A stretch of 64,000 nt of DNA from CALOBA01 sp942491465 (GTDB lineage Bacteria; Pseudomonadota; Gammaproteobacteria; Chromatiales; Chromatiaceae), in contig CALOBA010000063.1 in NCBI GenBank assembly GCA_942491465.1, forward strand, positions 10,775 through 74,774, read 5' to 3'. Both the position numbers and the translations under genes were made by a program. This document shows positions 25,973 through 36,041 of the stretch, one piece after another. The notes beneath the pieces were generated by a model. That model did no database searches. It worked only from the letters and a program-made list of their open reading frames with translations, and had not been told where the DNA came from. Positions within the stretch are counted from its first letter, which is position 1, and each line of letters begins with the position of its first letter.

Positions 25973-28516
25973 CTAGACCTCTGGGTCCAGCGTCGCCGTA
26001 GCGACACCGACGGCGCTGGCAACAGCGGCCAACGGCATGGGCTTGTGCCAAAGGAAGCCTTGTCCGCGTCGGCAATCGAGCGCGCTCAAGGCCTGTGCCT
26101 CCTCCGGCTCCTCGACGCCCTCGGCGATGACTTCGGCTCCGGTCGCGGCTGCCAAGCGGATGATGGCCTCTACGACCCCCTGCTTGGTCGCGTCGCGATG
26201 AATCCCGCGCACGAAGGACCTGTCGATCTTCAATTCGAAAGGCTGGATCTGCTGGAGGTACTGCATGGAGCTGTAGCCGGTGCCGAAGTCGTCGATGGAA
26301 AGACGGAACCCGTGCGCCTTGAGCTGCCGCACCCTGTCGAGGAAGCCCACCGGCTCATTGGCCGCCGCCGTCTCCGTGATCTCCAAGACCATGCGTCCAT
26401 GTTCAATACCATGCTGGCGCAGGGTCCGGCACAGAAAATCCGTTAGACCCTCGTCCGCCAGATCGATCGCGGACAGATTCACCGAGACGGGTAGGTTCGC
26501 GAACGGATGGTCCGCGTCCAGCCCGGCGAGCCATCGGCAAGTCGCGTCGATCACCCAGCGGGTGATGCGGCGGATCATCCCGCCCTGCTCGGCCAAGGCA
26601 ATAAACTCCCCGGGGCTGACCAATCCCAGGGTCGGGTGTTGCCAACGGAGCAGCATCTCGCCGCCACAGACGCACCGCGTATCGAGTTGGCATTGCGGCT
26701 GGAGGTGAAGCCGCAGTTCATTGCGCGACGCGGCGCCCCGCAGCTCGTGTGCCACGAACGCGCGGCGCTCGATGACGCGACCCAAACGTTCGTCGTAACA
26801 GGCCCAATGCTCGCCTCTCTCCAAGGCCATCAACAAGGCGACCTGTGCTTGGCTGTAGGCGCGCTCGATATCGAGGCCGACCAGTCGGCTGCCGCCGATG
26901 GTCATGCGCGTCCTGACCTTGAGAGACTCGCCGAAGCTGAAGCGTTCCGCGACCGCGACCAACTTGCGCATCTCCTGTTCGAGGTCCCGACCATCGGGCA
27001 AGCGGCTCAGATCGATCAGCGCGAATAGCTGTTCCCCCGGCAATACGGCCAGATAGACGGGGGAGCCGGTTGGCATCGGCAGCGCGATCGACCAGGCTTT
27101 TCTGGCCAAATAGGCGCTGATGTGATCCGTTTGCCAGCGAAACCCGCTGCCCAGGGTCTCGGGTCCATAGAGACCCACCAGCTCACGATATCCGGTCAGG
27201 CCCGCGACCAGCACCATCAGGTCGGACCCCGGCTTGCGCATTTCCGGCAAGTATCCCGGCAAGCGTTCCTTCAAGTATCCAAAGCTGGCCACCCGGGCGT
27301 CGGGATAGAGTAGGGAGCGTTCCAGCGATTGCCTTTCCATATCCCGGCTGCGATAGGCAAGGGCGACCGAAAACAGCAATAGCTCGCCGACGATGCCGAT
27401 CAACAAGGCGTTCAATGTCAGTGGGGTCTGCGGTAGCTTTTGCGTCCATGCGGCAAAGCCCACCGCGCCGCCACCGATGCTAAAGACCCAAGAGATCATG
27501 AAGAAGCGCGCGGCAGTGGAGCCGTTGCGGTGGGACTGCCAGGCCATCGATAGGGTGAACAGCGCCGCGAGCCCAAAGGCCAACGCGAACATCGGCAGCA
27601 TCCGATGCTCCGGCACGAACAGGCCGGCGACGGCCCCGAGCAACAAAATCCCGGACAGGATCTTCTCGACGCGTGCATGCCTCGGCGAGATGGTCTTGGC
27701 ATCGAGCAGCGTCGTGGCGAACCGCAAGAGCAGAAACACCAAGATGAAATCCAGCGTCAGGATATGCGCGGTGAGCAGCCGTTGGAACTGGATCGGCCAC
27801 AACAATTGGCCGAATCCCATCAGCGCGGCCAGAAACGCAAAGGCTGCGACATGGAACGCCAGATACCATCCGTAGGCCCTGCTCCGATAGATGACGTAGA
27901 TCAGCAGGTTGTATAGCGCCATCCCCGCCAATAGGGCGATGGCCCCGCCCCACAGTCGATCGCGCGCACTCAACCAGTCCACAGACGCGTCGTGGCGCAA
28001 CAAGCGCAGAGGCAGCGGCGCCGGCCCCTCGCCCTGCTTGCGAATGAGCAGCGTGAGGCGCTGCCCGGGCGAGATGTCGAACGCAAAATACGGTCCCTGG
28101 TGGCCGGCCCCCGGCTCGGCAGACGCATCGGTGACGGGATCGTCCAATCCGAATCCTGCAGCGCGCAGCTCGTCGCCGGCGGCGAACAGGAAAAACGACA
28201 GATGCCGCAGGATGTACACGTCGGCGACCAGAACGAAGTCCGTGGCTCCGTCCAAGCTCTCGCCCCCGATCAGATCGATCCGGTGCCAACTGATGTGGCC
28301 CCCCGGGGCACCCGCCTGCTCGAACAGGCCGTCGGAGAATGCCTGATTGAGCCAGAAGCCCGGGTCGTCCGCGGCCTGATGGCGCGCATCAATGATCACG
28401 GTCGGCAAGTCGCGGGGGAGCTGGATCTCAGGGCGAGCCTCCACCGCGATCGTCGCCGCGAACGCCTGGTCCGCGAACCCGAGCACGAGCATTGCGATGA
28501 ACAGCAGGCGTGTCAT
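25973..28516 (-). CDS. 7TM-DISM sensor with degenerate GGDEF and EAL domains
   Basis: The 847-residue protein starts MTRLLFIAMLVLGFADQAFA, a signal peptide. A periplasmic beta-rich 7TMR-DISM extracellular domain (to about residue 170), seven transmembrane helices (about 185-385) and a region at the GGDEF position lacking the GGDEF motif (PGEQLFALI instead) follow. The C-terminal EAL domain keeps the catalytic set: EML at the EAL position, SVNLSA, LEITET, DDFGTGYSS, KIDRSF and EGVEE. It is therefore likely an active cyclic-di-GMP phosphodiesterase responding to an extracellular ligand. The ATG is chosen over longer frames because the signal peptide follows directly. Confidence 0.9.
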   Translation of the reverse strand: MTRLLFIAMLVLGFADQAFAATIAVEARPEIQLPRDLPTVIIDARHQAADDPGFWLNQAFSDGLFEQAGAPGGHISWHRIDLIGGESLDGATDFVLVADVYILRHLSFFLFAAGDELRAAGFGLDDPVTDASAEPGAGHQGPYFAFDISPGQRLTLLIRKQGEGPAPLPLRLLRHDASVDWLSARDRLWGGAIALLAGMALYNLLIYVIYRSRAYGWYLAFHVAAFAFLAALMGFGQLLWPIQFQRLLTAHILTLDFILVFLLLRFATTLLDAKTISPRHARVEKILSGILLLGAVAGLFVPEHRMLPMFALAFGLAALFTLSMAWQSHRNGSTAARFFMISWVFSIGGGAVGFAAWTQKLPQTPLTLNALLIGIVGELLLFSVALAYRSRDMERQSLERSLLYPDARVASFGYLKERLPGYLPEMRKPGSDLMVLVAGLTGYRELVGLYGPETLGSGFRWQTDHISAYLARKAWSIALPMPTGSPVYLAVLPGEQLFALIDLSRLPDGRDLEQEMRKLVAVAERFSFGESLKVRTRMTIGGSRLVGLDIERAYSQAQVALLMALERGEHWACYDERLGRVIERRAFVAHELRGAASRNELRLHLQPQCQLDTRCVCGGEMLLRWQHPTLGLVSPGEFIALAEQGGMIRRITRWVIDATCRWLAGLDADHPFANLPVSVNLSAIDLADEGLTDFLCRTLRQHGIEHGRMVLEITETAAANEPVGFLDRVRQLKAHGFRLSIDDFGTGYSSMQYLQQIQPFELKIDRSFVRGIHRDATKQGVVEAIIRLAAATGAEVIAEGVEEPEEAQALSALDCRRGQGFLWHKPMPLAAVASAVGVATATLDPEV

Positions 28517-28628
28517 CACCGACTTCGGGACAAGAAAACCCTCGCTCCGCGGTCGGCAATGCGCCCCTGCAACAGGTGGCATGTAAGCCGGAGAACCGGC
28601 CCGGGGATGCGGGCGGAACCCTCGGGAT

Positions 28629-29639
28629 TCATCTTGCGTGACGGCTTTGACGATCGACCATTGCGGCGGCCATGGCAATGGCATGCTCCAGGCTGCCGGG
28701 GTCGGCGCGGTTGGTCGCGGCGAGGTCGAGGGCGGTGCCGTGGTCGACGGAGGTGCGGATGATGGGCAGGCCGAGGGTGATGTTGACGGCCTCGCCGAAG
28801 CCGCCGGCCTTAAGTGCCGGGAGGCCTTGGTCGTGGTACATGGCGAGGACGGCGTCGGCCCTGGCGAGCTGGGCGGGGATGAAGGCGGTGTCGGCGGGCA
28901 GCGGGCCGATGAGGTCGAGGCCATCGGTGCGCAGCGCCTGCAGCACGGGGATGATGATGTCGATTTCTTCACGGCCGAGGTGGCCGGTTTCGCCGGCGTG
29001 GGGGTTGAGGCCGCAGACGAGGATGCGCGGGTGCGGCAGGCCGAAGCGGTGTCGGAGGTCGGCGGCGAGGGTGCGGATAACGCGTTGGAGCAGATGCGGG
29101 GTCAGGGCATCGGCGACTTGGCGCAGGGGGAGGTGGGTGGTGGCGAGGGCGACGCGCAGGTGTGGGGTCGCCAGCATCATGACGGGCTCGGCCTGGCAGC
29201 GCTCGGCGAGGAACTCGGTGTGGCCGGTGAAGGCGATGCCGGCGTCGTTGATGATGCCCTTGTGCACCGGGCCGGTGACCAGGGCGTCGAATTGGCCATG
29301 CAGGCAGCCGTCGCAGGCGGTGGCGAGGGTGCGCAGCACGTAGTCGGCGTGCGCGGGATTGAGCTGGCCGGGGATGGGTGCGGGCGCGCCCGTGGGGATC
29401 GGCAGCAGGCCGAGGTGGCCGCCGCGCTGGGGTCGGGGGGGGCCGGTCGGGTCGATGGGGTCGAGGCGCAGGGGCAGGCCGAGCCGCTCGGCGCGGGTGC
29501 GCAGCAGGTCCGGGTCGGCGACGGCGATCAGCGCGGCTCGGTGGTCGTGCTGGGCGATGCGAACGCAGAGGTCAGGGCCGATGCCGGCGGGCTCCCCGGG
29601 GGTCAGGGCGATGCGTGGGATGGTTTGGGGCTCGGGCAT
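28629..29639 (-). CDS. pdxA: 4-hydroxythreonine-4-phosphate dehydrogenase
   Basis: PdxA makes the aminoketone precursor for pyridoxal phosphate. The 336-residue protein shows IALTPGEPAGIGPDL at the N-terminus, TGPVHKGIINDAGIAFTGHT and the metal-binding and product-site residues in CGLNPHAGETGHLG and MYHDQGLPALK. The start MPEPQTIPRIAL is set by family length. It follows surA by 86 bp in the conserved lptD-surA-pdxA order; ksgA, the usual next gene, is replaced here by the EAL-domain gene. Confidence 0.97.
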   Translation of the reverse strand: MPEPQTIPRIALTPGEPAGIGPDLCVRIAQHDHRAALIAVADPDLLRTRAERLGLPLRLDPIDPTGPPRPQRGGHLGLLPIPTGAPAPIPGQLNPAHADYVLRTLATACDGCLHGQFDALVTGPVHKGIINDAGIAFTGHTEFLAERCQAEPVMMLATPHLRVALATTHLPLRQVADALTPHLLQRVIRTLAADLRHRFGLPHPRILVCGLNPHAGETGHLGREEIDIIIPVLQALRTDGLDLIGPLPADTAFIPAQLARADAVLAMYHDQGLPALKAGGFGEAVNITLGLPIIRTSVDHGTALDLAATNRADPGSLEHAIAMAAAMVDRQSRHAR

Positions 29640-29725
29640 CGGGACGGTTCGTTTGTGGCCTGGATTCGGCAGGTGGGACACAGGGGCGCTGCCGAGACCG
29701 AGCTCGACGCCCCGTGCCAAACGGC

Positions 29726-31063
29726 TCAATCGGCGAAGTCGTTGTTCAGCCGTAGCTCGACGTAGGCCTCGTCGCGCAGCTGCTGCAGCCACAGCTCGGT
29801 GGCCTCTTCGGCCTTGCGCTGGCGGATGGCGTCTTTGGCGCGCAGGCGCATGACCTCGTCGCGGGTGTCCTGGCGACGCCGTTCCAGCACCTGGACAATA
29901 TGCCAGCCGAACGGGGAGTTGAAGGGTTGGCTGATCTGATTGTCGCCGAGGCTTGTCATGACCTCTTCGAATTGGGGCACGGTCTCGCCGGGGCTGACCC
30001 AGCCGAGGTCGCCGCCGTTGAGGGCGGAGCCGGTGTCGTCGGAGTGGGAGCGGGCGAGGGTGCCAAAGTCGTCGCCGCCCTGGATGCGCAGCCGAAGCCG
30101 TTCGAGGCGCCGCTTGGCGTCCTCGTCGGAGACGACCTCGTTGGTGCGGATCAGGATGTGCCGGGCGTGGATCTGGGTCAGCGGCTCGGGCTCGTCGCCG
30201 CGGATGTCGCTGACGCGGATGAGGTGGAAGCCGCTGGGACTGCGGATGGGGTCGGACACCTCGCCCTTGGCCAGATTGTTGGCGGGCTCGATGGCCAGGC
30301 TCGGGACCTCGGCCATCGGGAACCAGCCCAGATCGCCGCCGTCCGCCGCGCGACCGCCGTCGGAATGGGTGCGGGCGAGCTGGGCGAAGTCGGCGCCCTT
30401 GCGCAGGCGGCCCGCCAGGGTCCGGGCCTCGTTTTGGGCCTGCTCGACCTGCTCGGGTGTGGCGGGGTCGGGGACGGCGACCAGGATGTGCTGCAGCCGG
30501 ACCTCGCTGCGGTCGATCAGGGCGTCGGACTCCTGTTCGAGGAAGCGCTCGACTTCCGGGTCGCTGACGCGGATCTTCTGGATCACCTCCTGCTGCTGGA
30601 GTCTGGAGGTGAGGATCTGCATCCGGGTGTCTTCGCGGAAATCCGAGAACGCGATGCCGTTGGCGACCAGGGCCTCCTGCAACCCCGGCAGATCAAGGCC
30701 GTTGCGGTTGGCGATGTTGGCCATGGCCTGGGTCAGCTCTTCGTCGTCGATCTCGATACCGATGGCCTCGGCGCGCTGCATCTGGAGCCGCTTGGCGATC
30801 AGGCGGTCGAGGACCTCCTGCTCCAGGGTGGCCTGGTCGGGGATGGCGGCGCCGGCCGCCTCCAACTGCGGGCGAACCAGGTTAACCTCGCCTTCGAGTT
30901 CGCTCTGGACGATGACGTCGTTGTTGACGACGGCAACGATGGAGTCGAGCGGCTGGATCTGCGCCGTTGCGGACAAGGGGGTCGTCAGCACCCAGAGTCC
31001 GGCAAGCAGCAGCCCGGTCATGCATGATGCCTTCAGCCAGATCCCGGTTCGGTCAATAGTCAT
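29726..31063 (-). CDS. surA: Periplasmic chaperone and peptidyl-prolyl isomerase SurA
   Basis: The 445-residue protein has a signal peptide (LLLAGLWVLTTPLSATAQ), the SurA N-terminal chaperone module (LDSIVAVVNNDVIVQSELEG) and two parvulin domains. The first contains LQHILVAVPDP with GGDLGWFP, the second ARHILIRTNE with GGDLGWVSPGE. It escorts outer membrane proteins, including LptD, through the periplasm. Its start overlaps the end of lptD by 11 bp, implying coupled translation. Confidence 0.97.
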   Translation of the reverse strand: MTIDRTGIWLKASCMTGLLLAGLWVLTTPLSATAQIQPLDSIVAVVNNDVIVQSELEGEVNLVRPQLEAAGAAIPDQATLEQEVLDRLIAKRLQMQRAEAIGIEIDDEELTQAMANIANRNGLDLPGLQEALVANGIAFSDFREDTRMQILTSRLQQQEVIQKIRVSDPEVERFLEQESDALIDRSEVRLQHILVAVPDPATPEQVEQAQNEARTLAGRLRKGADFAQLARTHSDGGRAADGGDLGWFPMAEVPSLAIEPANNLAKGEVSDPIRSPSGFHLIRVSDIRGDEPEPLTQIHARHILIRTNEVVSDEDAKRRLERLRLRIQGGDDFGTLARSHSDDTGSALNGGDLGWVSPGETVPQFEEVMTSLGDNQISQPFNSPFGWHIVQVLERRRQDTRDEVMRLRAKDAIRQRKAEEATELWLQQLRDEAYVELRLNNDFAD

Positions 31064-33791
31064 AGATCTCCTGCTCCAGAAACGACGTGATTGGGTTGCC
31101 AATGGCCCCAAGTCCGGCCAGCTCGACCTGGACCATGACCGAGGTCCCGGCGGTGGCGTCGGGGCTGTTCTTGAAGTGCCGGCCAAGCAGGCGCAGTCGC
31201 CAGCAGCATTGGCCAACCTCGATGCCGGCAAAGGCATCCATGGTCTCGCCGTGCTCCATGGAGTACAGCCAGCGCCCGACCAGCTCGACGTTGTCGCCGA
31301 AGGGCAGCCGGAACGAGACGTCGGTGTTCTCGTAGCGGTCGTCGGCGCTGTCGCCCTCGTCGAATCGGTAGGCGATGTTCAGCAGGCGCTGGCTCGGGTG
31401 CTGGTATTGCAGCTGCAGGGTGCGCTTGCCCCATTGCTCCGTGGTTGCATCGGGATCGTACTCGGCACTGGCGCGTCCGCTCCAGTGGTCGAAAAAATGG
31501 GCAGCCAGCTCGGCCGCGTAGGGAGACGATGGGCTCGTTGCCGTGCTGTCGGAGATCTGCACGCGCCGATCGCTGAAGTAGCGGATCTGGCCCAGGCTGA
31601 CTCGGAACAGCTCGGTTCCGGTGCTGCGGTCCAGGGTGCGTGAGGTTAGGGCCAGGGTGAGCTGATTGGCGTCGCCGATGCGGTCGCGCCCGGTGAAGCG
31701 GTTGCTGCGGAATAGATTGGCGAAGTTGAAGGCCAGCTCGGAGCTGTCGAACACGGGTGTGTCGGACTGATCGACGTAGGGCGTGTAGAGATAGAACAGT
31801 CGCGGTTCAAGCGTCTGCATTGCGCTGTCGCCGAGCCAACGGGTCGCGCGCTCGAAGACCAGACGTCCGTTGAGGTCGAAGGACGGGATGGCGTAGGTCG
31901 GGGTGTCGTCGCCGCCGCTGGTGTTGTCCTCCAGCGAATAGCCGGCGAGGTGCAGGTTTGCGCTGGGGATCAGGTGGCCCCAGCTGCGTTCGAAGGGCAT
32001 GCTCAGCCCTGGCTGCAGGGCCAGCCGCGACCCGTGCACCTTGTGCTCGTGGGCGAAGTAGTCGTACTCGGCCTCGAGACCTGTCTCGATGCGAACGGGC
32101 AGACGCTGGGCGATCTCCCGAGGCTGCAGGGTGAGCAGGATCTGCGGCAGCCGGTTGTACGGATAGGAACTGGGCGACTGGTCCGGGTCGACGTTTTGGT
32201 ACGCCTGGATGCGGGTGCGCAGGTTCCATCCGCGGCCGGAGTAGCGGATTTCGCCGTCCTGGTCGAGGTTGCGCTGGCTGGTGATGTCGAGATTGCTGCC
32301 CAGGTCCTGCAGATACTGGTCGTCGGAGACGGCGCTGAAATCCACCGCGGTGGACCATCTGCCGGCGAATCGGCCTTCCTGCTCGATGTGAACCGCCCCG
32401 CGCATGCCGCCGTCGTACTCGGCGTCGTAGGGCAGGATCTCGGCTTGGACGGTGCCGCTGTCGGCTTCTGTGAGATAGCGCAGCTCGCCGCCGAGCATCA
32501 GGCCGCGCTTGCTCATCAGTCGCGGATAGAGCGTGGCATCCAGATTGGGCGCGATGTTCAGATAGTAAGGAACGGTCAAGTCGAAGCCGGTCTCGTTGGA
32601 GCTGCCGAAGGTCGGGATCAGGAAGCCGCTGCGCCGGCGATCGTCGAGGGGCCAGCGCAGGTAGGGGGTGTAGAGCACCGGCACGCCGCGGATGCGTATC
32701 CGGGCGTGGCGTGCGGTGCCCAGCCCGCTGTCCTGATCCAGCTCCAGGTCGCGTGCGCGCAGGCTCCAGGCATTGTTGCCGGGGCGGCAGGTGGTGTAGG
32801 TGATGTCGCGATAGCGGGTCAGCGTCGGGCTCAGCAGGTCCGCCGATTCGGCATGGCCGCGCAGGTTGATGCGCCCGCTGAAGCGATATTGGGCGTCGTC
32901 GATGTGGCCGTCGTTGCGCTCCAGATTGAAGCGCGCGCCGGAGCCCACGATGCGCAGCCCCGGATACTCCAGGTAGGTGATCCCGGCGGTGGTGACGTCG
33001 CCGCTCGGTTGGTGATAGCGGATGGCGTCGGCCTCGATCCGCTGGCTGCCGCGCTCAAGCGTGATGCCGCCATCGAGCGTGAGGACTTGCTCGCGCTGGA
33101 GGTAGGTGACGCCCGCGGCATCGATGTCGATCGGCGTCGACGGGGTTGGCGGCGGTGGCGTCTCCGGCGGGGCGATGCCTGCCGGGGTCGGCCCGCAGAA
33201 GGGCCAGTCGAGCCCCCGATGCAGCCGAGCCTCGCGGGCCTCGGTGAGGCTGTCGACCGGGCGCCGTCCGATCCGGGAGATGCTGTCGGGGGTATCCAGG
33301 TAGCCGCGCTCACGGCCGGGATAGCTGACCGCGTACGGGCTTGGGTACTCGACGCTGCCCGGTTCCGGGATCAGCTCCGGGGGTAGGACCCACAGCGGCT
33401 CGACGCCGGGCTCCGGCGTGAATTCGGGTGTCGACGGTGCCACGCGAGACAGATACGGACTGGGGGGCTCGATCGCCAGCGCGGCGGGGTCATCGAGCAT
33501 GCGCGGGGCCGGAGGGACCTCCGCCGGGGCATCCAGGCGCGTCGCGGTCGCCACCGGTGCCTGCGGCGCGCGCGCAGGCTCGCCGGTCTGCGCGGTGGCT
33601 GGTGGTGCAACGGCAGCCGTGTCCGCCGAAGCCGCCGCGAGCTGCCCGACCGGGCGAAGCTCCGCCGGCGGAGAGGCGGGCTGAGGGCATACGGCAGTGT
33701 TCTCGTCGCAGTCCCCGGTAGGCGCTGCCACCGATAGGTGACTCGCGCCGACGAGAAGGCCGCTGAAAATTAGGAGTTTCGGCAGGTGCAT
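31053..33791 (-). CDS. lptD: LPS-assembly protein LptD
   Basis: LptD forms the outer membrane beta-barrel that inserts lipopolysaccharide together with LptE. The 912-residue protein starts with a signal peptide (MHLPKLLIFSGLLVGASHL). It then has an unusually long Pro/Ala-rich segment (about residues 30-220) before the OstA/jellyroll domain (YLQREQVLTLDGGITLERGS). The barrel follows (NAWSLRARDLELDQDSG, YTPYLRWPLDDRRRSGFLIP), and the conserved double cysteine is near the C-terminus in VGQCCWRLRLLGRHF. N-terminal cysteines (GDCDENTAVC) provide disulfide partners. It is divergent from the AmgK-like kinase, as in Pseudomonas. Confidence 0.96.
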   Translation of the reverse strand: MHLPKLLIFSGLLVGASHLSVAAPTGDCDENTAVCPQPASPPAELRPVGQLAAASADTAAVAPPATAQTGEPARAPQAPVATATRLDAPAEVPPAPRMLDDPAALAIEPPSPYLSRVAPSTPEFTPEPGVEPLWVLPPELIPEPGSVEYPSPYAVSYPGRERGYLDTPDSISRIGRRPVDSLTEAREARLHRGLDWPFCGPTPAGIAPPETPPPPTPSTPIDIDAAGVTYLQREQVLTLDGGITLERGSQRIEADAIRYHQPSGDVTTAGITYLEYPGLRIVGSGARFNLERNDGHIDDAQYRFSGRINLRGHAESADLLSPTLTRYRDITYTTCRPGNNAWSLRARDLELDQDSGLGTARHARIRIRGVPVLYTPYLRWPLDDRRRSGFLIPTFGSSNETGFDLTVPYYLNIAPNLDATLYPRLMSKRGLMLGGELRYLTEADSGTVQAEILPYDAEYDGGMRGAVHIEQEGRFAGRWSTAVDFSAVSDDQYLQDLGSNLDITSQRNLDQDGEIRYSGRGWNLRTRIQAYQNVDPDQSPSSYPYNRLPQILLTLQPREIAQRLPVRIETGLEAEYDYFAHEHKVHGSRLALQPGLSMPFERSWGHLIPSANLHLAGYSLEDNTSGGDDTPTYAIPSFDLNGRLVFERATRWLGDSAMQTLEPRLFYLYTPYVDQSDTPVFDSSELAFNFANLFRSNRFTGRDRIGDANQLTLALTSRTLDRSTGTELFRVSLGQIRYFSDRRVQISDSTATSPSSPYAAELAAHFFDHWSGRASAEYDPDATTEQWGKRTLQLQYQHPSQRLLNIAYRFDEGDSADDRYENTDVSFRLPFGDNVELVGRWLYSMEHGETMDAFAGIEVGQCCWRLRLLGRHFKNSPDATAGTSVMVQVELAGLGAIGNPITSFLEQEIYDY

Positions 33792-33948
33792 CGGCTGGCC
33801 CGGCCTTTGGATTCGCCCGCTCCAGGGTGCGGTGCGGTGTCGGACGATCCCGGCTTCGACAAACGCGTACAATCGCACATTTGTCGACTGGCATCAATCA
33901 TATCGTCCGGGACCTGTTGCCGGGCTCCGCTATTGTTGGAGGTTTATC

Positions 33949-34953
33949 TTGTCCGATCGAAGGCCGCAGCTCGAAGCTTGGCTCCAAGCGGTGCGCGGTG
34001 CGCCGCCGGTGGATCTGCGCCGGGCCTCGTCTGATGCCAGCAGTCGTCAGTACTGGCGCCTGGGGCGCGGCAGGGATACGCTCATCGCCGTTGATGCACC
34101 GCCACCGCAGGAGGATGTCGAGCGTTTTGTACGCTTGGCGCGGGAGTTGCGCACGATCGGTCTCAATGCGCCCGAGGTGTTTGCCCAAGATAGCGAACGC
34201 GGCTTTTTGCTGCTCGGCGACCTGGGCCGACGTGCCTATCTGGATTGTCTCGACGAGCAGAGTGCCGATCGCCTCTACGGGGACGCCATCCGTGCCTTGA
34301 TCAGGCTGCAGACCGCCGGACCGCGCAACGGTCTGCCTGACTACGATGCCGCCTTCCTTCGCCGCGAGCTTGCCTTGTTCGACGAATGGCTGATCGGCGC
34401 CCTGCTGTCGCAGCCGCTGACGCCGGCCCAACGCCGCGTGTTGGACGACGCCTACGCGCTGCTGGTCGAAAACGCCTTGGAGCAGCCGCGGGTCTGCGTG
34501 CATCGCGACTACCATTCACGCAATCTCATGCTGACCGATCGGGCCAATCCGGGCATCCTCGATTTTCAGGATGCAGTGATCGGTCCGGTGACCTATGACC
34601 TGGCCTCGCTGCTCAAGGACTGTTATATCCGTTGGCCGCGCGCGAGGCTCGAGGGCTGGGTTGGGGTCTGGGTGGACCAGGCGATCGATGCCGGGGTGCT
34701 GCTGGCCGAACATAAGCCGCGGGTGCCGCGCTGGCTCGACCTGATGGGGGCGCAACGTCATCTGAAGGCCGCCGGGATCTTTGCGCGGCTGGCGCTGCGC
34801 GACGGTAAGCCCTCGTATCTGGCGGATCTGCCGCGCACGCTCGGCTATCTTGCCGAGCTCGACGGGTATGTCGGGGAGATGGCCGACCTGACGGCACTGA
34901 TCCGCGAGCTGATCCTGCCGGCCTGTGAGCGTGCCTGCGCCGTCCCCCGTTAG
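33949..34953 (+). CDS. AmgK-like sugar kinase (aminoglycoside phosphotransferase fold)
   Basis: The 334-residue product has the APH/choline kinase catalytic loop VCVHRDYHSRNLML and the metal-binding ILDFQDAVIGPVTYDLASLL. AmgK phosphorylates N-acetylmuramate or N-acetylglucosamine in peptidoglycan recycling, and its gene is typically divergent from lptD as here. The start is a TTG at 33949, chosen because GGAGG lies 7-11 bp upstream and the protein aligns from SDRRPQLEAWL; an in-frame ATG at 33832 is too far upstream. The usual partner murU is absent: the following gene is on the other strand. Confidence 0.85.
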   Translation: MSDRRPQLEAWLQAVRGAPPVDLRRASSDASSRQYWRLGRGRDTLIAVDAPPPQEDVERFVRLARELRTIGLNAPEVFAQDSERGFLLLGDLGRRAYLDCLDEQSADRLYGDAIRALIRLQTAGPRNGLPDYDAAFLRRELALFDEWLIGALLSQPLTPAQRRVLDDAYALLVENALEQPRVCVHRDYHSRNLMLTDRANPGILDFQDAVIGPVTYDLASLLKDCYIRWPRARLEGWVGVWVDQAIDAGVLLAEHKPRVPRWLDLMGAQRHLKAAGIFARLALRDGKPSYLADLPRTLGYLAELDGYVGEMADLTALIRELILPACERACAVPR

Positions 34954-34967
34954 AGGGACGTTCCGGG

Positions 34968-36041
34968 CTAGGCGGACCGCTGCGATCTCGGCGCCAATCG
35001 GCGCAGCGTTTTCCGTCCCAGGTGGGCTGCGAGCAGACCCGGCGGCATCCGCAGCCAATGCGAGCGCAGGTAGAGCAGGCCGAGGCTCAGCCGAGGTGGA
35101 CGCCGATAAGGATAAGCGGGTGTCAAGGCGCGTTGCAGCAAGCCGTTGACCAGTGCCTTGCCGAGACGTCCCGGGACTTCGCGGTCGAGCGTGCGGAGGA
35201 TTGGCTGCGGGATCGGCGTATCCAGCAGGGTGTGGGCCGTGTTCAGTGCGTAGGAGAGCGGGCGGGTGAGCTCAAGCTGTCCGGCGCGCTCCAGGAGTCT
35301 GTCCCAGAAGTGCGGGTCGCGGCCGAAGTCCGAGGCCATGTCGTGGATATCGAGCAGATCGCGCAGGTTGCCGTCGATCTCGCTGTCTTGAAAGCCGTGG
35401 GCCGTGCTGTGCAGGAGCATATCCGGCGGGCTCGGAATCAGGAACGGCGGTATGACGCCTTGGCCTGCCTGCTGCCAGATCAGCGTCGGGTCCGGGTGCA
35501 GTCGACTGGACAGCGGTAGGATGCCGTGGTGCACGTCCAGCTCGACGCCGCGCTCGGGGTGCCGCAGCGGCGGGATCTCATGCATCCAGCGTCGATAGTA
35601 TTCCTGGTCGTAGGCGTTGGGCGTGCTGCCCTCCCAGCCCGCGGCGCGCAGTGTCCGCTCGACATCGGCGAGCCTGTCCCGAGGGATCAGGATGTCGAGG
35701 TCGGCGAAGACGCGCCCGCGCGCCAGCGGTAGCTCCGCGAGCAGGTAGGCGGCGCCCTTGAGCGCCATGATCGGGGTGTCGACGTCGGCCAATGCCTTGC
35801 GGAGCTTGCGCAGCTCAAGGCGCGTTCTTGCTTGGATGAACTGCGGATAGAAACGCTGTGCAGCCAGCTCGCGCCAGGCGCGCGGCGGGCAATGGTCGAT
35901 CAGGCCATGGTCTTCGATCAGCCAGCTGACGCGGGCACTCAGACGTTGGGAGCGGATCTCGCGCATCAGCAGATCCCAGTCGGATAATGCCAAGCGCTCG
36001 ATGCTCGCCGGTGCCCGCAGCAGCCGCAGCAGCAGGCTCAT
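34968..36041 (-). CDS. Nucleotidyltransferase family protein (NTP_transf_5-like), HPr-rel-A neighbourhood
   Basis: The 357-residue protein contains MALKGAAYLLAELPLARGR followed by VFADLDILIPRDRLADVE (the catalytic-type DxD within DLDILI) and later VELDVHHGILPLSS. This is the pattern of PF14907-like nucleotidyltransferases found beside HprK-like kinases and PqqD-like proteins. Its start overlaps the stop of the kinase gene by 4 bp (ATGA). It is the last gene of a four-gene minus-strand operon. The substrate is unknown; a peptide or glycan modification step is plausible from context only. Confidence 0.8.
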   Translation of the reverse strand: MSLLLRLLRAPASIERLALSDWDLLMREIRSQRLSARVSWLIEDHGLIDHCPPRAWRELAAQRFYPQFIQARTRLELRKLRKALADVDTPIMALKGAAYLLAELPLARGRVFADLDILIPRDRLADVERTLRAAGWEGSTPNAYDQEYYRRWMHEIPPLRHPERGVELDVHHGILPLSSRLHPDPTLIWQQAGQGVIPPFLIPSPPDMLLHSTAHGFQDSEIDGNLRDLLDIHDMASDFGRDPHFWDRLLERAGQLELTRPLSYALNTAHTLLDTPIPQPILRTLDREVPGRLGKALVNGLLQRALTPAYPYRRPPRLSLGLLYLRSHWLRMPPGLLAAHLGRKTLRRLAPRSQRSA

